A DNA stretch of 64,000 bases from Phallus indusiatus (taxonomy: Eukaryota > Basidiomycota > Agaricomycetes > Phallales > Phallaceae): positions 1,612,001-1,676,000 of the forward strand of contig JAQFWX010000002.1 in assembly GCA_027605045.1 (NCBI GenBank). Direction: 5' to 3'. Below the pieces are notes generated by a model. The model was not told the origin of the DNA and ran no database searches. It saw only the letters and a program-made list of their open reading frames with translations. The translations under genes and the position numbers were made by a program. Below are positions 10,559 to 24,578 of this stretch, in pieces (the stretch's first letter is position 1; every line of letters starts with the position of its first letter).

Positions 10559-12291
10559 ATGGAAGAATACCACAGCAAAGTAATGGCACATCTTACTGAA
10601 ATCGATGGCGGATTAGAGTGGGTATTTCTTGACTTTCAAGTTGCTGATGAAGAACCATCACCAGAGGAAGATCCGGCGAACTGACGTTAGACACCATCAA
10701 GCAAACAAGACAAAAACTTCATTCAGTTATCTTGCGACTTAATAGGATCCACAATTCCAAGCTTGCAATCTATCGACTGTCTCCATGTATACTTTACAAC
10801 ATTTTTGCCTTTGCGGCTTACGATCCGACCAATGACGCTGGACGAGAGAGGACTGTCTTGAACATTACCCACGTATGCCACAGTTGGAGAGAAGCTGTTC
10901 TGGGATGGCCTGTTCTATGGGGATTTTTCACTCTTGATGTACCTCCTTCGATTGCCAAGTTGTTCATCAATCGGTCCAAGAACGCTCCTCTGACGCTGTC
11001 ATGGACAATACGGCAAGAAACCCTAGAGGAGACTCCTGAACTTTTCGGCTTCTACCAGTCAACAAGATCGTACCTCCAATCTTGCGCAGATTTGATAATA
11101 CCCCGTTTATATTCCCTGACCCTAAGCTTCCCTCGAAGCCAACTCCCATTAATCCTGGATGTATTCCGCAGTTCTGAGATGCCGCGACCCATGTTGTCTC
11201 TGCGATATCTGGATATCGAGGTTGATCGGGGCGAGTGGGACAGTGAGCCACTGTCATTGGAGGATTTTTTGCGTATAGACACTTCTTCCCTTCGAGAACT
11301 CAAACTTTCAGACTTGAGTTGGCCGTGGCTCGAGCTCCCACACCACAATTTGACGTCTATAAGAATGTGTCCAGACACGCTGCCTTCCCTTTCTTCGCTC
11401 CTAAATTTTCTGTCGACCTGTCCTCTTTTGAAAGAACTCGAATATAACATTCGTGACGGAGGCATCACAACCACTTCATCATCAGGCACATTAATCAACA
11501 ATCTGAGCTTTCCTAACCTCGAGCGACTGATATTGACGTCAGATGGTCCGTCGAGTTATCATGATTATATTCGGGAGATTTTAGCCCGCATTGCACCTGC
11601 GAAACGCCTAACACAATTTACATTAGTGTACCATGGTTGCACAATCCAGTCCTACAACATTTTCGAGTTCGTCCCATCTGGAACATTTTCGGATCACTGC
11701 TTTTTATCCATAATCATCACCAGCCGCGCCTTCAATGTTACCATCACATCCGATGGTGAACACATCCCCAGACTTATCAATCAATATTTCAGAGCGATTT
11801 CGGCACCCACCGACGAATTCAGATACCGTGGAAATGCTCCCCTATTTATCTCAGGTGCAACACGCTGTAGTCTTTTGTTTGAAGAATCCCCGATTCTCAA
11901 GGTCATACACGAAATGCCTCAACTATCACATCTTGTGTTGATTGATGAAGCTTGGAAACTTCTCACGTTTTTCGAGACTCGCATTGCAATATCCTATCTT
12001 CGAGTTCTCGAGATTCAGAATAATGGTAACAAGAATGATCATGACAAAATGCTTATGTCGCTGCCCAATGGTTTAAAACTTGGGAAACTTGTCCTATCCC
12101 TGGGGAATGGTGAAATATCATTTGAAATATTGTTGGACGTAGTTTCGCGGACCGAGGCAAAAGGTTTGGACTTGGACAAGCATTTTTGCAATTTTCACCG
12201 TGATGAAACGGAATTCGCAAGTGCTATTACTATTTTACGTGAAAGGGGAGTTGATGTCATTGCGGAATTTTCCGAAGATGTAAATCTCTGA
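10559..12291 (+). CDS. F-box-like protein, copy 2 of a tandem pair
   Basis: This is a paralogue of the gene ending 264 bases upstream. The shared core is LSPCILYNIFAFAAYD, NITHVCHSWREAVLGWPVLW and NAPLTLSWT, and leucine-rich segments follow. The long open part starts inside the homologous region, so a first exon is needed. An ATG at 10559 opens MEEYHSKVMAHLTEI, matching the N-terminus of copy 1. Joining 10559-10617 to 10653-12291 keeps the frame and gives 565 residues, but the implied intron is only 35 bases, shorter than usual. The first exon may therefore be mis-spliced here or decaying. The role is probably that of an SCF substrate receptor. Divergence between the copies is substantial throughout the leucine-rich part, so the duplication is not recent. 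Confidence 0.78.
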
Positions 12292-12728
12292 ATGCCTAGA
12301 ATGTGATTTTGACTGAACTGGTCAGGACGGACTTTAGTATAGCGAAGTGTACTGAAACTCTGAGACTGAGCGAGAACTTTTAGGTTGCGTTTCAAGTTTA
12401 GAAGTGGTCATTCATGTGATTGGTAAACGCAGGTAAACGCCTAATAAATGAACGTTGTATGAAACAAAACAAAGACGTTGTTTCTGCTCCACAAACAAGC
12501 CCGAAAGAATGATTCTAAAGTCCATGTGCGCGCAGTGATTTCCTCAAAACCTTGCCGAAATTAATAAGCGGCATTATGAGTGAAACACGTGATCGCCAAA
12601 GTGCCGGCTTAGCTAAATAAAAAAATTTGTGGTCAGATCTCAACAAGTCGACCTCTCCAAAACTTTTAAAAAACGAACGATCTCGTTTCTTCGTTCTTTC
12701 ACTCTCTTTTCGACCAACCCTCCTCAAA
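12292..12728. other. intergenic; ERG25 promoter region
   Basis: The 437 bases hold the 3' end of the F-box gene and the ERG25 promoter. A CACGTG word lies at 12586-12591, and the last 60 bases before the start are pyrimidine-rich. Nothing else was recognised. Confidence 0.5.
12586..12591. promoter_or_regulatory. E-box CACGTG upstream of ERG25
   Basis: The palindrome CACGTG sits 143 bases before the ERG25 start and reads ATCACGTG on the minus strand. Fungal SREBP-type and other bHLH regulators of sterol genes bind E-box-related sites of this kind. A single six-base word is weak evidence, so function here is inference. Confidence 0.3.
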
Positions 12729-14163
12729 ATGTCGATTTCAGATACACTTGCAGCGTCGTTCACCTATTTGCCTTCTGCTTTACCCTATATCTCGAGAACA
12801 CTTTCGGCAGCTCAAAATGGCACTGCTACAGAAGCTGCGAAGTATTATCTTGCTTCAGGAGTTGATTTTGCCAAAATCAGCAAGTTTGAGCAGTGGTGGG
12901 CTGCTTGGTATCTGCTCATTGGAACGCATACTATTGCAACGGGTCTTATGAGCTTTATCATGCACGAGGTGAGCGACTAAAGCGACTACTTGTTCGAAGA
13001 TATTGATTCGCTCATCGTTTTCTATTCATGCTATATTAGGTCGTCTACTTTGGACGGTGTGTGCCGTGGATTATCATTGATGCTATTCCCTATTTCAGAA
13101 AGTGGAAGTTACAACCAGTAAGCGTTCTGCCGCAAACTCGCGTTATTTGATCTGCGTCATGTCTAATTTGTTATTCACAGGGCAAAATACCGACGCCCCA
13201 AGAACAATGGGAATGTACTAAACTGGTTCTTTTCTCTCATTTTACGATCGAATTGCCAGCTGTACGCCGTTATCGCCGACTCTGTATTACTCAAATAACC
13301 TCAGGCTTCTAGATCTGGTTTTTCCATCCCTTAGCGGAATACCTAGGCATGTCGACATGGCAAGTTCCATTCCCGCAATGGAAGACCATGGCTGGACAAG
13401 TCCTGTTCTTTTTTATCTTTGAAGACGCGTTCCACTATTTCGGTTAGTTGTCCACCGAATATTGCTATTGCCGAACCAGAACATGAATAATAACCTTTAT
13501 TTAGCACATCGTGCTTTACACTGGGGTCCACTCTATAAGAAGATTCACAAGATTCACCACAAGTACAGTGCACCATTCGGTCTTGCTGCCGAATATGCGC
13601 ATCCCTTTGAAGTATTCATACTAGGTTGGTTGTATTGATTCCGCTCGTCTGTAGCATTATTGAACGTTTAATATCCTAGGTACCGGTACTCTCGCTGGTC
13701 CGATCTTGTACTGTGCTTGGTTCAAGGACTTGCACATCTTTGCCATGTACCTGTGGATCACACTGCGTCTCTTCCAGGCTATTGATGCACACAGCGGTTA
13801 CGGTATGTACCGTCCGTTGTTTGTTTCTCATGCATGTCCTTAATAACCTTTCATTCTGCAGATTTCCCTTGGTCCCTGCAACACATTTTCTGGTTGTGGT
13901 CTGGGGCTGACCACCACGATTTCCACCACATGGCTTTCGTCAACAACTACTCCACTTCATTCCGATATCTAGATTTCCTTTTTGGAACGGATGACAAGTA
14001 CCGCGTGTACAAGAAACGCCTTGCGACTGAGAAACACACCGTCGATGTTAATGAGCAGAAATGGAAGGAGAAGATTGAGGCTGAAATTGAGAAAGAAGGC
14101 ATGCGAGCTGAACACGAAGCTGAGGAAAGAGGATGGTGGGGCGAGAAGGAGAAGAAAGAGTAG
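12729..14163 (+). CDS. ERG25: C-4 methylsterol oxidase (ERG25)
   Basis: Seven exons (12729-12968, 13040-13117, 13181-13261, 13313-13442, 13505-13624, 13680-13802, 13862-14163) join in frame to 357 residues. The protein is an endoplasmic-reticulum di-iron oxidase that removes the C-4 methyl groups of sterol intermediates, working with Erg26 and Erg27 in ergosterol synthesis. The histidine boxes of the fatty-acid-hydroxylase superfamily are clear: HRALH, HKIHH and HHDFHH. Each is embedded in typical ERG25 context ([54 protein letters not shown]). Hydrophobic segments lie at about residues 50-75 and in the middle third. Compared with yeast Erg25 the C-terminus carries an extra highly charged, Glu/Lys-rich tail of about 50 residues. 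Every splice site is GT-AG. Confidence 0.95.
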
Positions 14164-14470
14164 AATGGAATAATAATTCAAAGTTTCAGAAATCTTTACG
14201 AGCATTTACCAGTCAAGTAGATTACAATAATCATATCATATTACTATGTACATCATATCGATGCAACTGCTCAAAATTTGATTCCGCAGCCTTTAGGCCA
14301 CGTTTACGTACGCATTCCCAATTAAGGGATTAGTGTCCATTTCCTTTGTTCATCTGGACAAAGGATTCAAAGCCGATCCCCTTCGTTTTTTGCTTTAATG
14401 CAACCCGACTTATTGGACAAACTCAATTCTTCTTCCTTCCCTAACCCTCTACAATCAACAACGAAAATCA
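14164..14470. other. short intergenic spacer
   Basis: The 307 bases hold the ERG25 3' region and the promoter of the next gene on the same strand. The final 60 bases are rich in C and T. No specific element is recognised. Confidence 0.5.
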
Positions 14471-17400
14471 ATGGTTATGAGCACGCATCATGATGGCATC
14501 GTCGTCAGCAACTACCGCTTCAAACCCGGCGACGACGTCGACATCGACATCGACCTCGACCTCGATGTGGAAATGCGGTCCAATACTGACGTTGATGAGA
14601 CGGAGTCATCCGCAACAAAATCAGCATTCGAGCAAACCAACGAAAGTCTCTTACGCCTTCAAGCCATCCTCCTTGATCGGTTTCGAGTAAAAGACGGCGA
14701 CGATGATAACTATGGTGAAGATAACTTTGACGACATCGATGTCCCATTCAACCATACCCTGGCACATGTGACTGCTGGTGGTGCTGGAGGTGGTGGCAAT
14801 ACCAATGGCAACAACAACCAACCGGATGTCAATATTGACATCGCCAGCGTCTCGCCCAATGATGCACCAAAGGTTTTGCGCGATGTCGTACGGAAGTTAT
14901 TCGGCGGTTCCAGATCCACTGCCCACGCCGAGCCTTTGAAATATGAAGTCTTAGAAGAAAGAGTGTCTGACGATGGCAAAGGTACGTTTGGTGTTTTTTT
15001 TATATGGGATGGGCACCGGGTGTTCCGTGTCTCCTTGTCTCGTCTCGCGTAAAATTGTATTGGATTTTAATTAATTTTTTTCTCTCCCTCTCCTTTTGGT
15101 CCCATTCAAACGGCAGCTCCAAGGTACTCTTGCATCTTAACCTTATTTCGTCCGACCGGAAGTTCGAGATCCTATCGTACCAAATCCGAATATTCCAAGA
15201 GTTCAGAAGCAAAAGCCGCTGCTGCATATCTCGCGCTTCGTTTGGGTGCTGTGGAGTTTATAAAGAACGGCGATAAGAGTCGAGATAGGATTCAGCTAGT
15301 CCCACTTGGCAGATTAGGTACCGGCGCAGTTGAGGAGCAGCCGGCTGAAGAAAGAGATACTAGTGGCGATCTCGCTATTCTCGATATCGAAAATTGTTGT
15401 ACGGAATGGAGATCCGGCACAGTACACCCTCAGTGGATTTACCTGACTGATAATAGGTTTTATGGATGTAAGCTGCAGTTCCTTTATTTTAAATTCATAT
15501 GCACCCCTGTTGCTCATATCCCATCAAAGCCTACGGATGTGCTCTTAAAATATCTCTTTCATCACACGTGCAAAGGGCGTATTCTGTCGTGCCGGGTGGA
15601 ATAATATCGTCTTCTACCATCATCTCATACCCATCCAAATCACACGCCAAGAGCGCATGTGCAAAACTCGCGATTGCCGAAGGCGTGCTGGACTTCATTA
15701 AACATGGTGATGGATTGGAACAACCCGTGCGCTCTTTTGATCATCCAGGAGCATCCGGGGCACATTTCGGTAGTACGTAGCTGCTAGCTGTCTTTTTCTT
15801 TGGAGATTGACTGTTCGCTTTTAATTCAGCTCCCGCGGCGACTGTGTTGACTCTTCAAGCATTTTATGATTCGTTGCCAAAACCAATGCCAGACTCTATT
15901 GGTACCAAAATGAACGGCGATTTTAATGCAATCCCTTGGTTAAACAGTATGATTCAGGTATGAATTATTTTTTCTCCGCCAGCGGCATCATGTGAATTCA
16001 AGCTTCTTTGAATTTAGATGACGAAAGGATCTAGGATGACGTCGAGTTTCCACTGGTATACTGATCCAAAAGTTGGACGTAAGTCGTCTATCTGATATAT
16101 CGGGGGCCGTGGTTCATTTTGCACCATTCTCCCAGTACACGGATGTCTTCTTCGTCTAACACGCCCCGACGGACCGTCCAAAACCTATATGATAGACGCC
16201 TGCTTCTCAAAACGATCAGACGCTAAAGTCGCTGTCTGTCTCTGGGCCTGCTCTCAAGGCGTAAGTATCATGATTATATCGATGTTTTTTCTCTATTTAT
16301 GTTTAACCCGGCGAACTAGCTTGGCACGTATGTTCAAGAAGTAGCAACCGAAATTGACTCATATCTTACGCCCGAAATGCGAAGACGTTGCGAAAAAGAG
16401 CTTTTACCAGGATTGGGAGGTGCACTGCGTAAAATTCGTCCCGGTTTGAGAGTTGATTTCAGTTACGTATGTGATTTAGCGAGTACGTATTATGTTATTC
16501 TTTTAATCGTCACTTGCGATATATTTTACAAATTCTGTTATACATAGGTTTTTGCTGTACCCTGACAATCGATCTTTCGATGATCGTCGACACGGAGACA
16601 GCATCAGCACCGAAGCCGAATGCTTTATCCCCAAAAGACGAGCCAGAATATGATACCGCTGACAAAAAGTCTAAAGCACGAGAAACGACACCATCAGAAA
16701 GTGGAAATGGTCGTGACCCAACCACTCCCGAGCATGCCGATACCGAAAATAGCCCTCCTCCTCCACCTTCTGTTACTGCTATTACTATACCACCTCGTGC
16801 TGGTGAAAGTGGAACAGGAAGTGGAACGGAAAATGAAACAAAACCATCCAAAATCGATAATATCAAGAAAATCTGGGTTACCCGGACCAAATCGCAATAT
16901 AAATCGAAACAAGACGCGAGAGTTGCGGCCATTTGTCTCGCTGTCGAGGAAGGTGTAATGCAGTGGGTAGAATTATTCGAAGGGTTAGGAAATATGAATG
17001 GTTCGAGGGAGTTTAAGTTTGGAAAGGGAATTTCTGGTGTCGGATTTGCTGGGAAAGGAATGGGATATAGAGGACGAAAGAGGGGATTCGGGATTGGATT
17101 GGGATCTGAGAGAGGTGTACGGAGACCACAGGCGTTTGGAAGAGGGTTTGGGAGGGGTAGAGGTGGTGGATACTCGGGATACGGGTTTAAGTATGGAAAC
17201 GCGGCAGCGTCTGGTGGTCGCGCTCCTGTCACTTCTAATAATTTTACCGCAATTGCTGCTGGATCGTCGCGCAGTGATGCAAGCCATCATTCGTACACGA
17301 ATGCGAATATGGATTTGGAAGAGGGTGAAATGCTTGATGGTAATGATAGTTTGATTTCTTTTAATTGTGGAAAGAATTTGGGTAAATCCGAGAATGATTT

Positions 17401-19114
17401 GTTAGGGGTCAAGGCTGGATCGAGTTTGGGTAGAACGGAGTTGTCGCTGCTCAATGGGAGACCTTCGAGGGGAAGAGGAGTTGGTTTTGGGAGGGGTAGA
17501 GGACGGGGTCTGAGTTCGTCCTTATTTTTTCTTTTCTTAGTTTGTGACTAACTTATATTATTTCCAGGCACCATGTTTCCCGCTCAACAGTCGCAAAAAG
17601 TTCAGGCTGTTATGCCTCATATCAATCCTCGTTTCTTTCCTCATTTGAATGTCATTCCGCCCCAATACCCGCCTCATTACCAGCCACCGCCACCTGCTCC
17701 CACTGTTGGATATAGCTACGCTACTTATTATAACCCCGCTGGGGCTCCCGGATATGAACAAGAATGGTACGAAGAGGATGAAAAAGAAGAGGAGTTGGTT
17801 TCTGAAAATGCCATTGTGGAATCATCTTCGCTTCTTCAAGCCCGTCAACGCGTCAAACTGAAGCACGCAAATTCCCGGCGCACATTAGCGGCACGCGCAT
17901 CGCAAAGTTCTCAGGTCCTACGACAACAACAGAAACAACAAGAAGGTTCGGCCACACAACAATCTGCCCATCATGGGTCTCAGCTTGATACGGCTGATAC
18001 AGCTTCTGAAGCTGGGATTGGGCCGCAGCTGTTGCCCTCTTCCGTGGATGCAGATAAAAGTGAGGTTGAGCTTGGAAATCGTGAAGCAGTAAAAACAGAG
18101 GGTGATGGCGTGAAAGAAATGGAGATTGATAATGACGAAGAGGTGAAGGACAAAGGTAAAGATCCGGAAGAAATGTCGGTTCCGGATCGGGGGGACAATG
18201 ATATTTCACAAAAAATGGAAGATGACAATGCAAAAGACGAAAGAGAGCTGGCTGCGTCTACGTCATCATATCGTGCTTCTGTGTCTGAAACTTTACCTTC
18301 AAGTCCTCGTGCCATGCGCAGTCATCGCGATTCCCGTTATTCTAATTCCAATCACGCGCCCTTTCAGAGGCGTCGTTACCCATCGGAGTATAATCTATTT
18401 TACTTTCTTCGTCGCATTTACAGATGTACTGATTGACCTTTTTTTATATCAAAGATATAGTCACTATGGTCAATCGGCTATCGTTCCACCTCCACCGCCG
18501 CCTCCCCAGCTTGAATACACAATAGCTCCTTATCCATACCCGTATCCATATCAGCAACAACCGCATATCGTAAACTACCAACCGCATGACCATTATGATT
18601 ACTACTATCGTCAAGAACCACAGGTATGCCTTTTCATTATTTGAAAACACAATATTGAACCCCTAGATTTAGGTGCAAGTATATACTGTACCCGTACCCA
18701 CCCCCTTTTCAGGGCATTATGTCTCCCATCGTCAGGCTCATCCCCAATATGCGTACCCAACGGGTTATGGACCAGTAAGTCCGGCTGGACCTGGTGGACA
18801 TCTTCCGCCTTCGGGACCGCGCGCAATGGTTCCTCGTTCGGGGTCAATGTCGTCAAACATACAAAGTGAGGCTGGTACTAAACAGCCACCGAGTGCTCCG
18901 AAGGCCATGATACAGAAGCTAAAAGGAAGAGACACGAGTGTGCACGAAGGTGAGTTCTATAAGGATCTATTCATTGGTTATTTTTTTAAACAAGGTGTAT
19001 GTGAAAGCAGCCCATTCTTCTTCGTTTGGTAAACGCCCGGCACGGCGAATGGAAGACGATGCACAAACCTCAGGCACTGCAGGTTTTGTACGGAAAAGGA
19101 TGAAGGTTTCTTAA
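14471..19114 (+). CDS. large protein with four dsRBD-like repeats, RG-rich and disordered tails
   Basis: Twelve exons give about 1,306 residues: 14471-14981, 15117-15467, 15530-15772, 15830-15957, 16018-16078, 16136-16260, 16320-16482, 16548 to about 17513, 17568-18387, 18455-18623, 18673-18949 and about 19008-19114. The first half holds four degenerate repeats of about 60-70 residues. Each has a beta-strand part (Y-x-C-x-L), a loop such as GSSRSYRTKSEYS or GPSKTYMIDACFS, and an alanine-rich helix (SEAKAAAAYLALRLGAVEF; SDAKVAVCLWACSQG; QDARVAAICLAVEEGV). This is the layout of a double-stranded-RNA-binding domain. An acidic Asp-repeat N-terminus precedes them. A Gly/Arg-rich block (GRGFGRGRGGG), a Pro/Tyr/Gln-rich low-complexity half and a basic NLS-like end (KRPARR, RKRMKVS) follow. 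RNA binding and nuclear location are inferred. It could be two adjacent genes, but the frame closes across all introns. Confidence 0.7.
14526..14570 (+). repeat. short GAC/ATC/CTC-type triplet repeat encoding Asp-rich run
   Basis: Imperfect tandem repeats of GACGTC, GACATC and GACCTC inside the first exon encode alternating Asp and Ile/Leu/Val residues. Such coding repeats are prone to length change. The repeat is seen directly; its effect on the protein is unknown. Confidence 0.6.
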
Positions 19115-19824
19115 ATATATTTGCGAATTCAAGCAATCTAACGGCATATATTTCGAATATTTGCATAATTTGCTATCCTATTTGTCTGAATCACTGCTTC
19201 GAGATCTTTTATCAATATGTCTATGCCATATGTTTCAACCTTCTGACACCTTTTACATGCCACAAACTGTATTTTAAACGATCATGTTTCACTATTATCA
19301 CTTCTATGTACTTCGAAATTGAAATATATGTATCCGGTTCGGCCAAATTGTTCTCAAGTTGTCCGAATCGTCGTGAAAGTCTCATGGTTATACGCAAAAG
19401 ACATAAACGGTGATTATTTGAGTATTAATCATCTGATAAGACATTTAATAGTTGTGGTATTCGAGAATGTTCACAATATAAAATGCATATACCCTCGATA
19501 TGCAGAATATCACGCCGAATTCCTTTTGCCGATCGTCGGCCATCGATTTTCGAGGTGATAAATTACATAACCCCGTCACGGGTACTCGAGGTCCGGGGTC
19601 CCCACGCCGCCGCAACCAAAGCCACCTCGTCGACGGCTGCAGATTGCGTGCTCATTGCCAATAACATGTGCAAACAAATTTCTGCGGGTTTATTTATGTT
19701 TCATCATTGCCTGTTCGATTAATTTTCCCACATCCTTTCTTTTTGACTCTGGATATTTGATATATAAAACTCCAGTTTCGCTTGAAAGTTCTCATCCTCA
19801 TCCTCGTCCTCGTCCTTTGCTGTT
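19115..19824. other. intergenic; MET17 promoter region
   Basis: The 710 bases hold the 3' region of the dsRBD-like gene and the upstream region of the PLP-enzyme gene. A TATA-like box occurs at 19761-19768, and a CCTCGT-type pyrimidine repeat at 19795-19818 just before the start codon. No gene is seen. Confidence 0.5.
19761..19768 (+). promoter_or_regulatory. TATA box of the MET17 gene
   Basis: TATATAAA lies 57 bases upstream of the ATG at 19825, a suitable distance for a fungal core promoter with a short leader. Assigned by sequence and position only. Confidence 0.4.
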
Positions 19825-22017
<2,193 letters not shown>

Positions 22018-22646
22018 GCGTGTCTTGTTTTCAGCGTGTGCGCGCGCAAACAGCTCAGATAGCGTAATCTGATGATTGAGTGAAGTGTAAACCGTAATTA
22101 CAGGTTGTACTATAAGAGTTTGAAACAAACGAATAGTTCGGAAAGATGTCGTCTTGTTGACTGAGTACACCCCTGAAGGTTGACCGCAGACACGTGTACT
22201 GATAATTAGTTGTGCGCATGCGTGTTTTTGCCCAACATTACGCTATTGTTAGAAAATTTGTTTACAAAGTAACTTAAAGTATCATCATTGTTCACGGCGA
22301 ACGCATGCCCAACAATTCTGATTTGATTCTGATACCATTTTTAATCGACGAATGCCGTTTAAGTTTCGTGTCCAAAGGGCCATAAAATAAAAAGGTCCCA
22401 AATTTTATCAGATGATTGACTTTACTCCACAATTGAAATAGTAAACCGAGCAACCTGGTGAGCGTGCATTGTACCGGAGAGCTCCGAGTCGATTACGCAA
22501 TTTTGCTTACACTCGGAACCTCGTCACATCACGCGCGTGACAAAACAAAAGTGAACGATTCTTTTCATCGATTGCGAACTCGTCGCTCTATTCCGAAAGA
22601 CGAAAAAAAAGCCAACATGCTGTAGATTCTCGGGATATAAATTCAA
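22018..22646. other. intergenic between convergent genes
   Basis: The 629 bases lie between the 3' ends of the PLP enzyme (+) and the zinc-finger-like gene (-). A CACGTG occurs near 22191, but the site is downstream of both genes and is not a promoter for either. Nothing else was recognised. Confidence 0.5.
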
Positions 22647-24578
22647 CTACAATTCTTCGCTCAAAGGTGGAGCTGCAGCCCTAGGAAACTCGAACAAGAG
22701 TTTATCGTGATAGCTATACCATTCCCGCTTGTCCGGTTCCAGAGCCTCTACACGCTTCAATTCCATATCCCGTAAACTCTCGTCGAGCTGTCCATGTTTC
22801 TTCTCCCAATGCTGTTCGGCATTTGCACCCCGAAGCACCAAGGAAGTCTCATACGGGCAAAACCTACATTTTATATCCTCCACCTGCTCCCTTGCATATG
22901 CGAACTGCGCCTCCGTTTCGACGAGATGCTTTCTCCTTGTCATCTTCCTCCCTGGAGTCAACTTGCTGTACACGGACATCTTTTTGACCGCCTGAAGGAT
23001 ATGCGAGGACACGAGATGTTCAAGCGCACGGTCTTCCCGCCATTGAGACAGCTTTTGATGGCACAGCGTACATGGCTTGTTGCGCGGAAAGAATGTGTCG
23101 AGCCACCAGCCGCTGCGTATTGGAGCACGTACTTCCGATGAATTGTTGTGTGCGATGCGCTGTTTGGGGTGCTGTTGTGCGCATCCGGTGACGGGCTTTC
23201 TGGGAACTCGGACTTGTTTTTTGGGAGGTCGCTGGCATTTGGGCTTCTTAAGGGTCTGACGGGCTGGAAGGGGAAGGGGAGGTTGGACAGGAGGGATAGT
23301 GATGGGAGCAAGTGATCGGGTGACTAGATATAATGAAGAAGAGGGCGGAACAGATGGAGATGAGTCATGCGACGATGTTTCGCGAGGTGGAGAGGAGGGA
23401 ATAGGATTTGGTATAAAAGACGTCTCGCTAGTTAATGAGGGGTATTGGGAAGGTACTGACATCTCGAGATATGGTGTCCTATTACAGGTAGCTTGCAAAG
23501 TGTTGTCGGTTGAGCCAACCGGGTACGCAGACAATGTATTGCGAGAAAGGGAAGCTTGTCCCGAGATATGCTGAAAAGGGTATGAGTAAAATACAGAGGA
23601 CGACGGGGCGTTGTCGGTTGGGGTAAGTGGGTATAGTGGGGCGGAAGAAGAGGAAGACGGTGACGGGTCCATATTATGAGAAGTGGCGGGATTGGAGGAA
23701 TAAAGCGTAGAGGGTATGGTGATGGCCGATGTGTTCCAGGCCATTTCTGGGTAAGGATATGAGGGTATCGTGGCCTCTGGTAGCTGGTAATCAAAGCGAC
23801 TTGGCTGGCCATGCGCGAGGGTATCGTGTTCGTTAAGGCGAACATATGGCGTGGTTTCTGAAGGATATTCAGATCCGGAAGTGGGCAAATTACCCAACTC
23901 CTGGAACTGTTGCATCACATGTTCGTTGGAAAAGTCGTGATACAACAATTCCGTGTTGATGTGATTTGATGTCAATGGATTTTGGGAGTTGGCATATGAA
24001 TGCCTGTGTTGATTTCGTCAATAAACAAAGTTTTGAACATGACGAGTCTTAGTCTCACATATGCGACTCCCAATTTGTGTGGTGCCGGGACTGGGATGTG
24101 TCGAAATACTGAGGAGGTAGTACGACGCTATCACTTTGAACATGATGGTGAATGGCGGACATATCAAAAGAGTGAACGACTTACTAGTCCACAGGTACGG
24201 CGTGCGAGATCGGATTATCTTGAGCCGGATCGTGATAGACTGCGTAGGGGGTCCAGCTGAAGAAAGGAATATAACATCGGTGAAGGTTGTGGAACTTTGA
24301 GGTTGAGGAGCGACTTACTCATTATCGCACGGCTCGTGGGATATACTTTCGGGCAAGCAACGTTGACCGGGGTAGCCGTTTGAGCTTCCCGCCGACCGCT
24401 CATGCATTGCCTCGAAAATGTACCAGTCACTGGAGCAAAATCAGTTATGGATAATGGCCTAGGGACCTAAGAATGCTATGACTACTCACGAGGCCTTGGA
24501 CCGAGGTTGAATGGGACCTTGGTTTTCAAACTCGGCGCTAGTTGCGTCGAGTGAATGATCATAGGTCGGGAAGGACAT
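22647..24578 (-). CDS. putative nuclear protein with two C2H2-like fingers
   Basis: A large last exon (about 23990-22647) is preceded by short exons that splice in frame. They start from an ATG at 24578 (MSFPTYDHSL), then pass through DWYIFEAMHERS, DWTPYAVYHDP, and YFDTSQSRHHTNWESHM leading into HSYANSQNPL. The middle is Ser/Pro/Tyr-rich and probably disordered. A Pro/Lys/Arg-rich basic stretch (KKPKCQRPPKKQVRVPRKP) could act as an NLS. Near the C-terminus lie two finger-like motifs, C-x2-C-x14-H-x4-H and C-x2-C-x15-H-x4-H, with longer C-to-H spacing than classic C2H2 fingers. A DNA-binding or regulatory role is an inference. The frame upstream of the chosen ATG stays open as far as 24737, so the start is uncertain. 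Confidence 0.7.

Noticed and set aside
16510..17232. Long Pro/Leu-rich open frame antisense to the RG-rich block
   Set aside because: It mirrors the Gly/Arg-rich coding repeats of the sense gene; low complexity and no start context.
22186..22196. CACGTG as a sulfur-regulator site for MET17
   Set aside because: It lies about 170 bases downstream of the stop codon, between convergent genes, not in a promoter.
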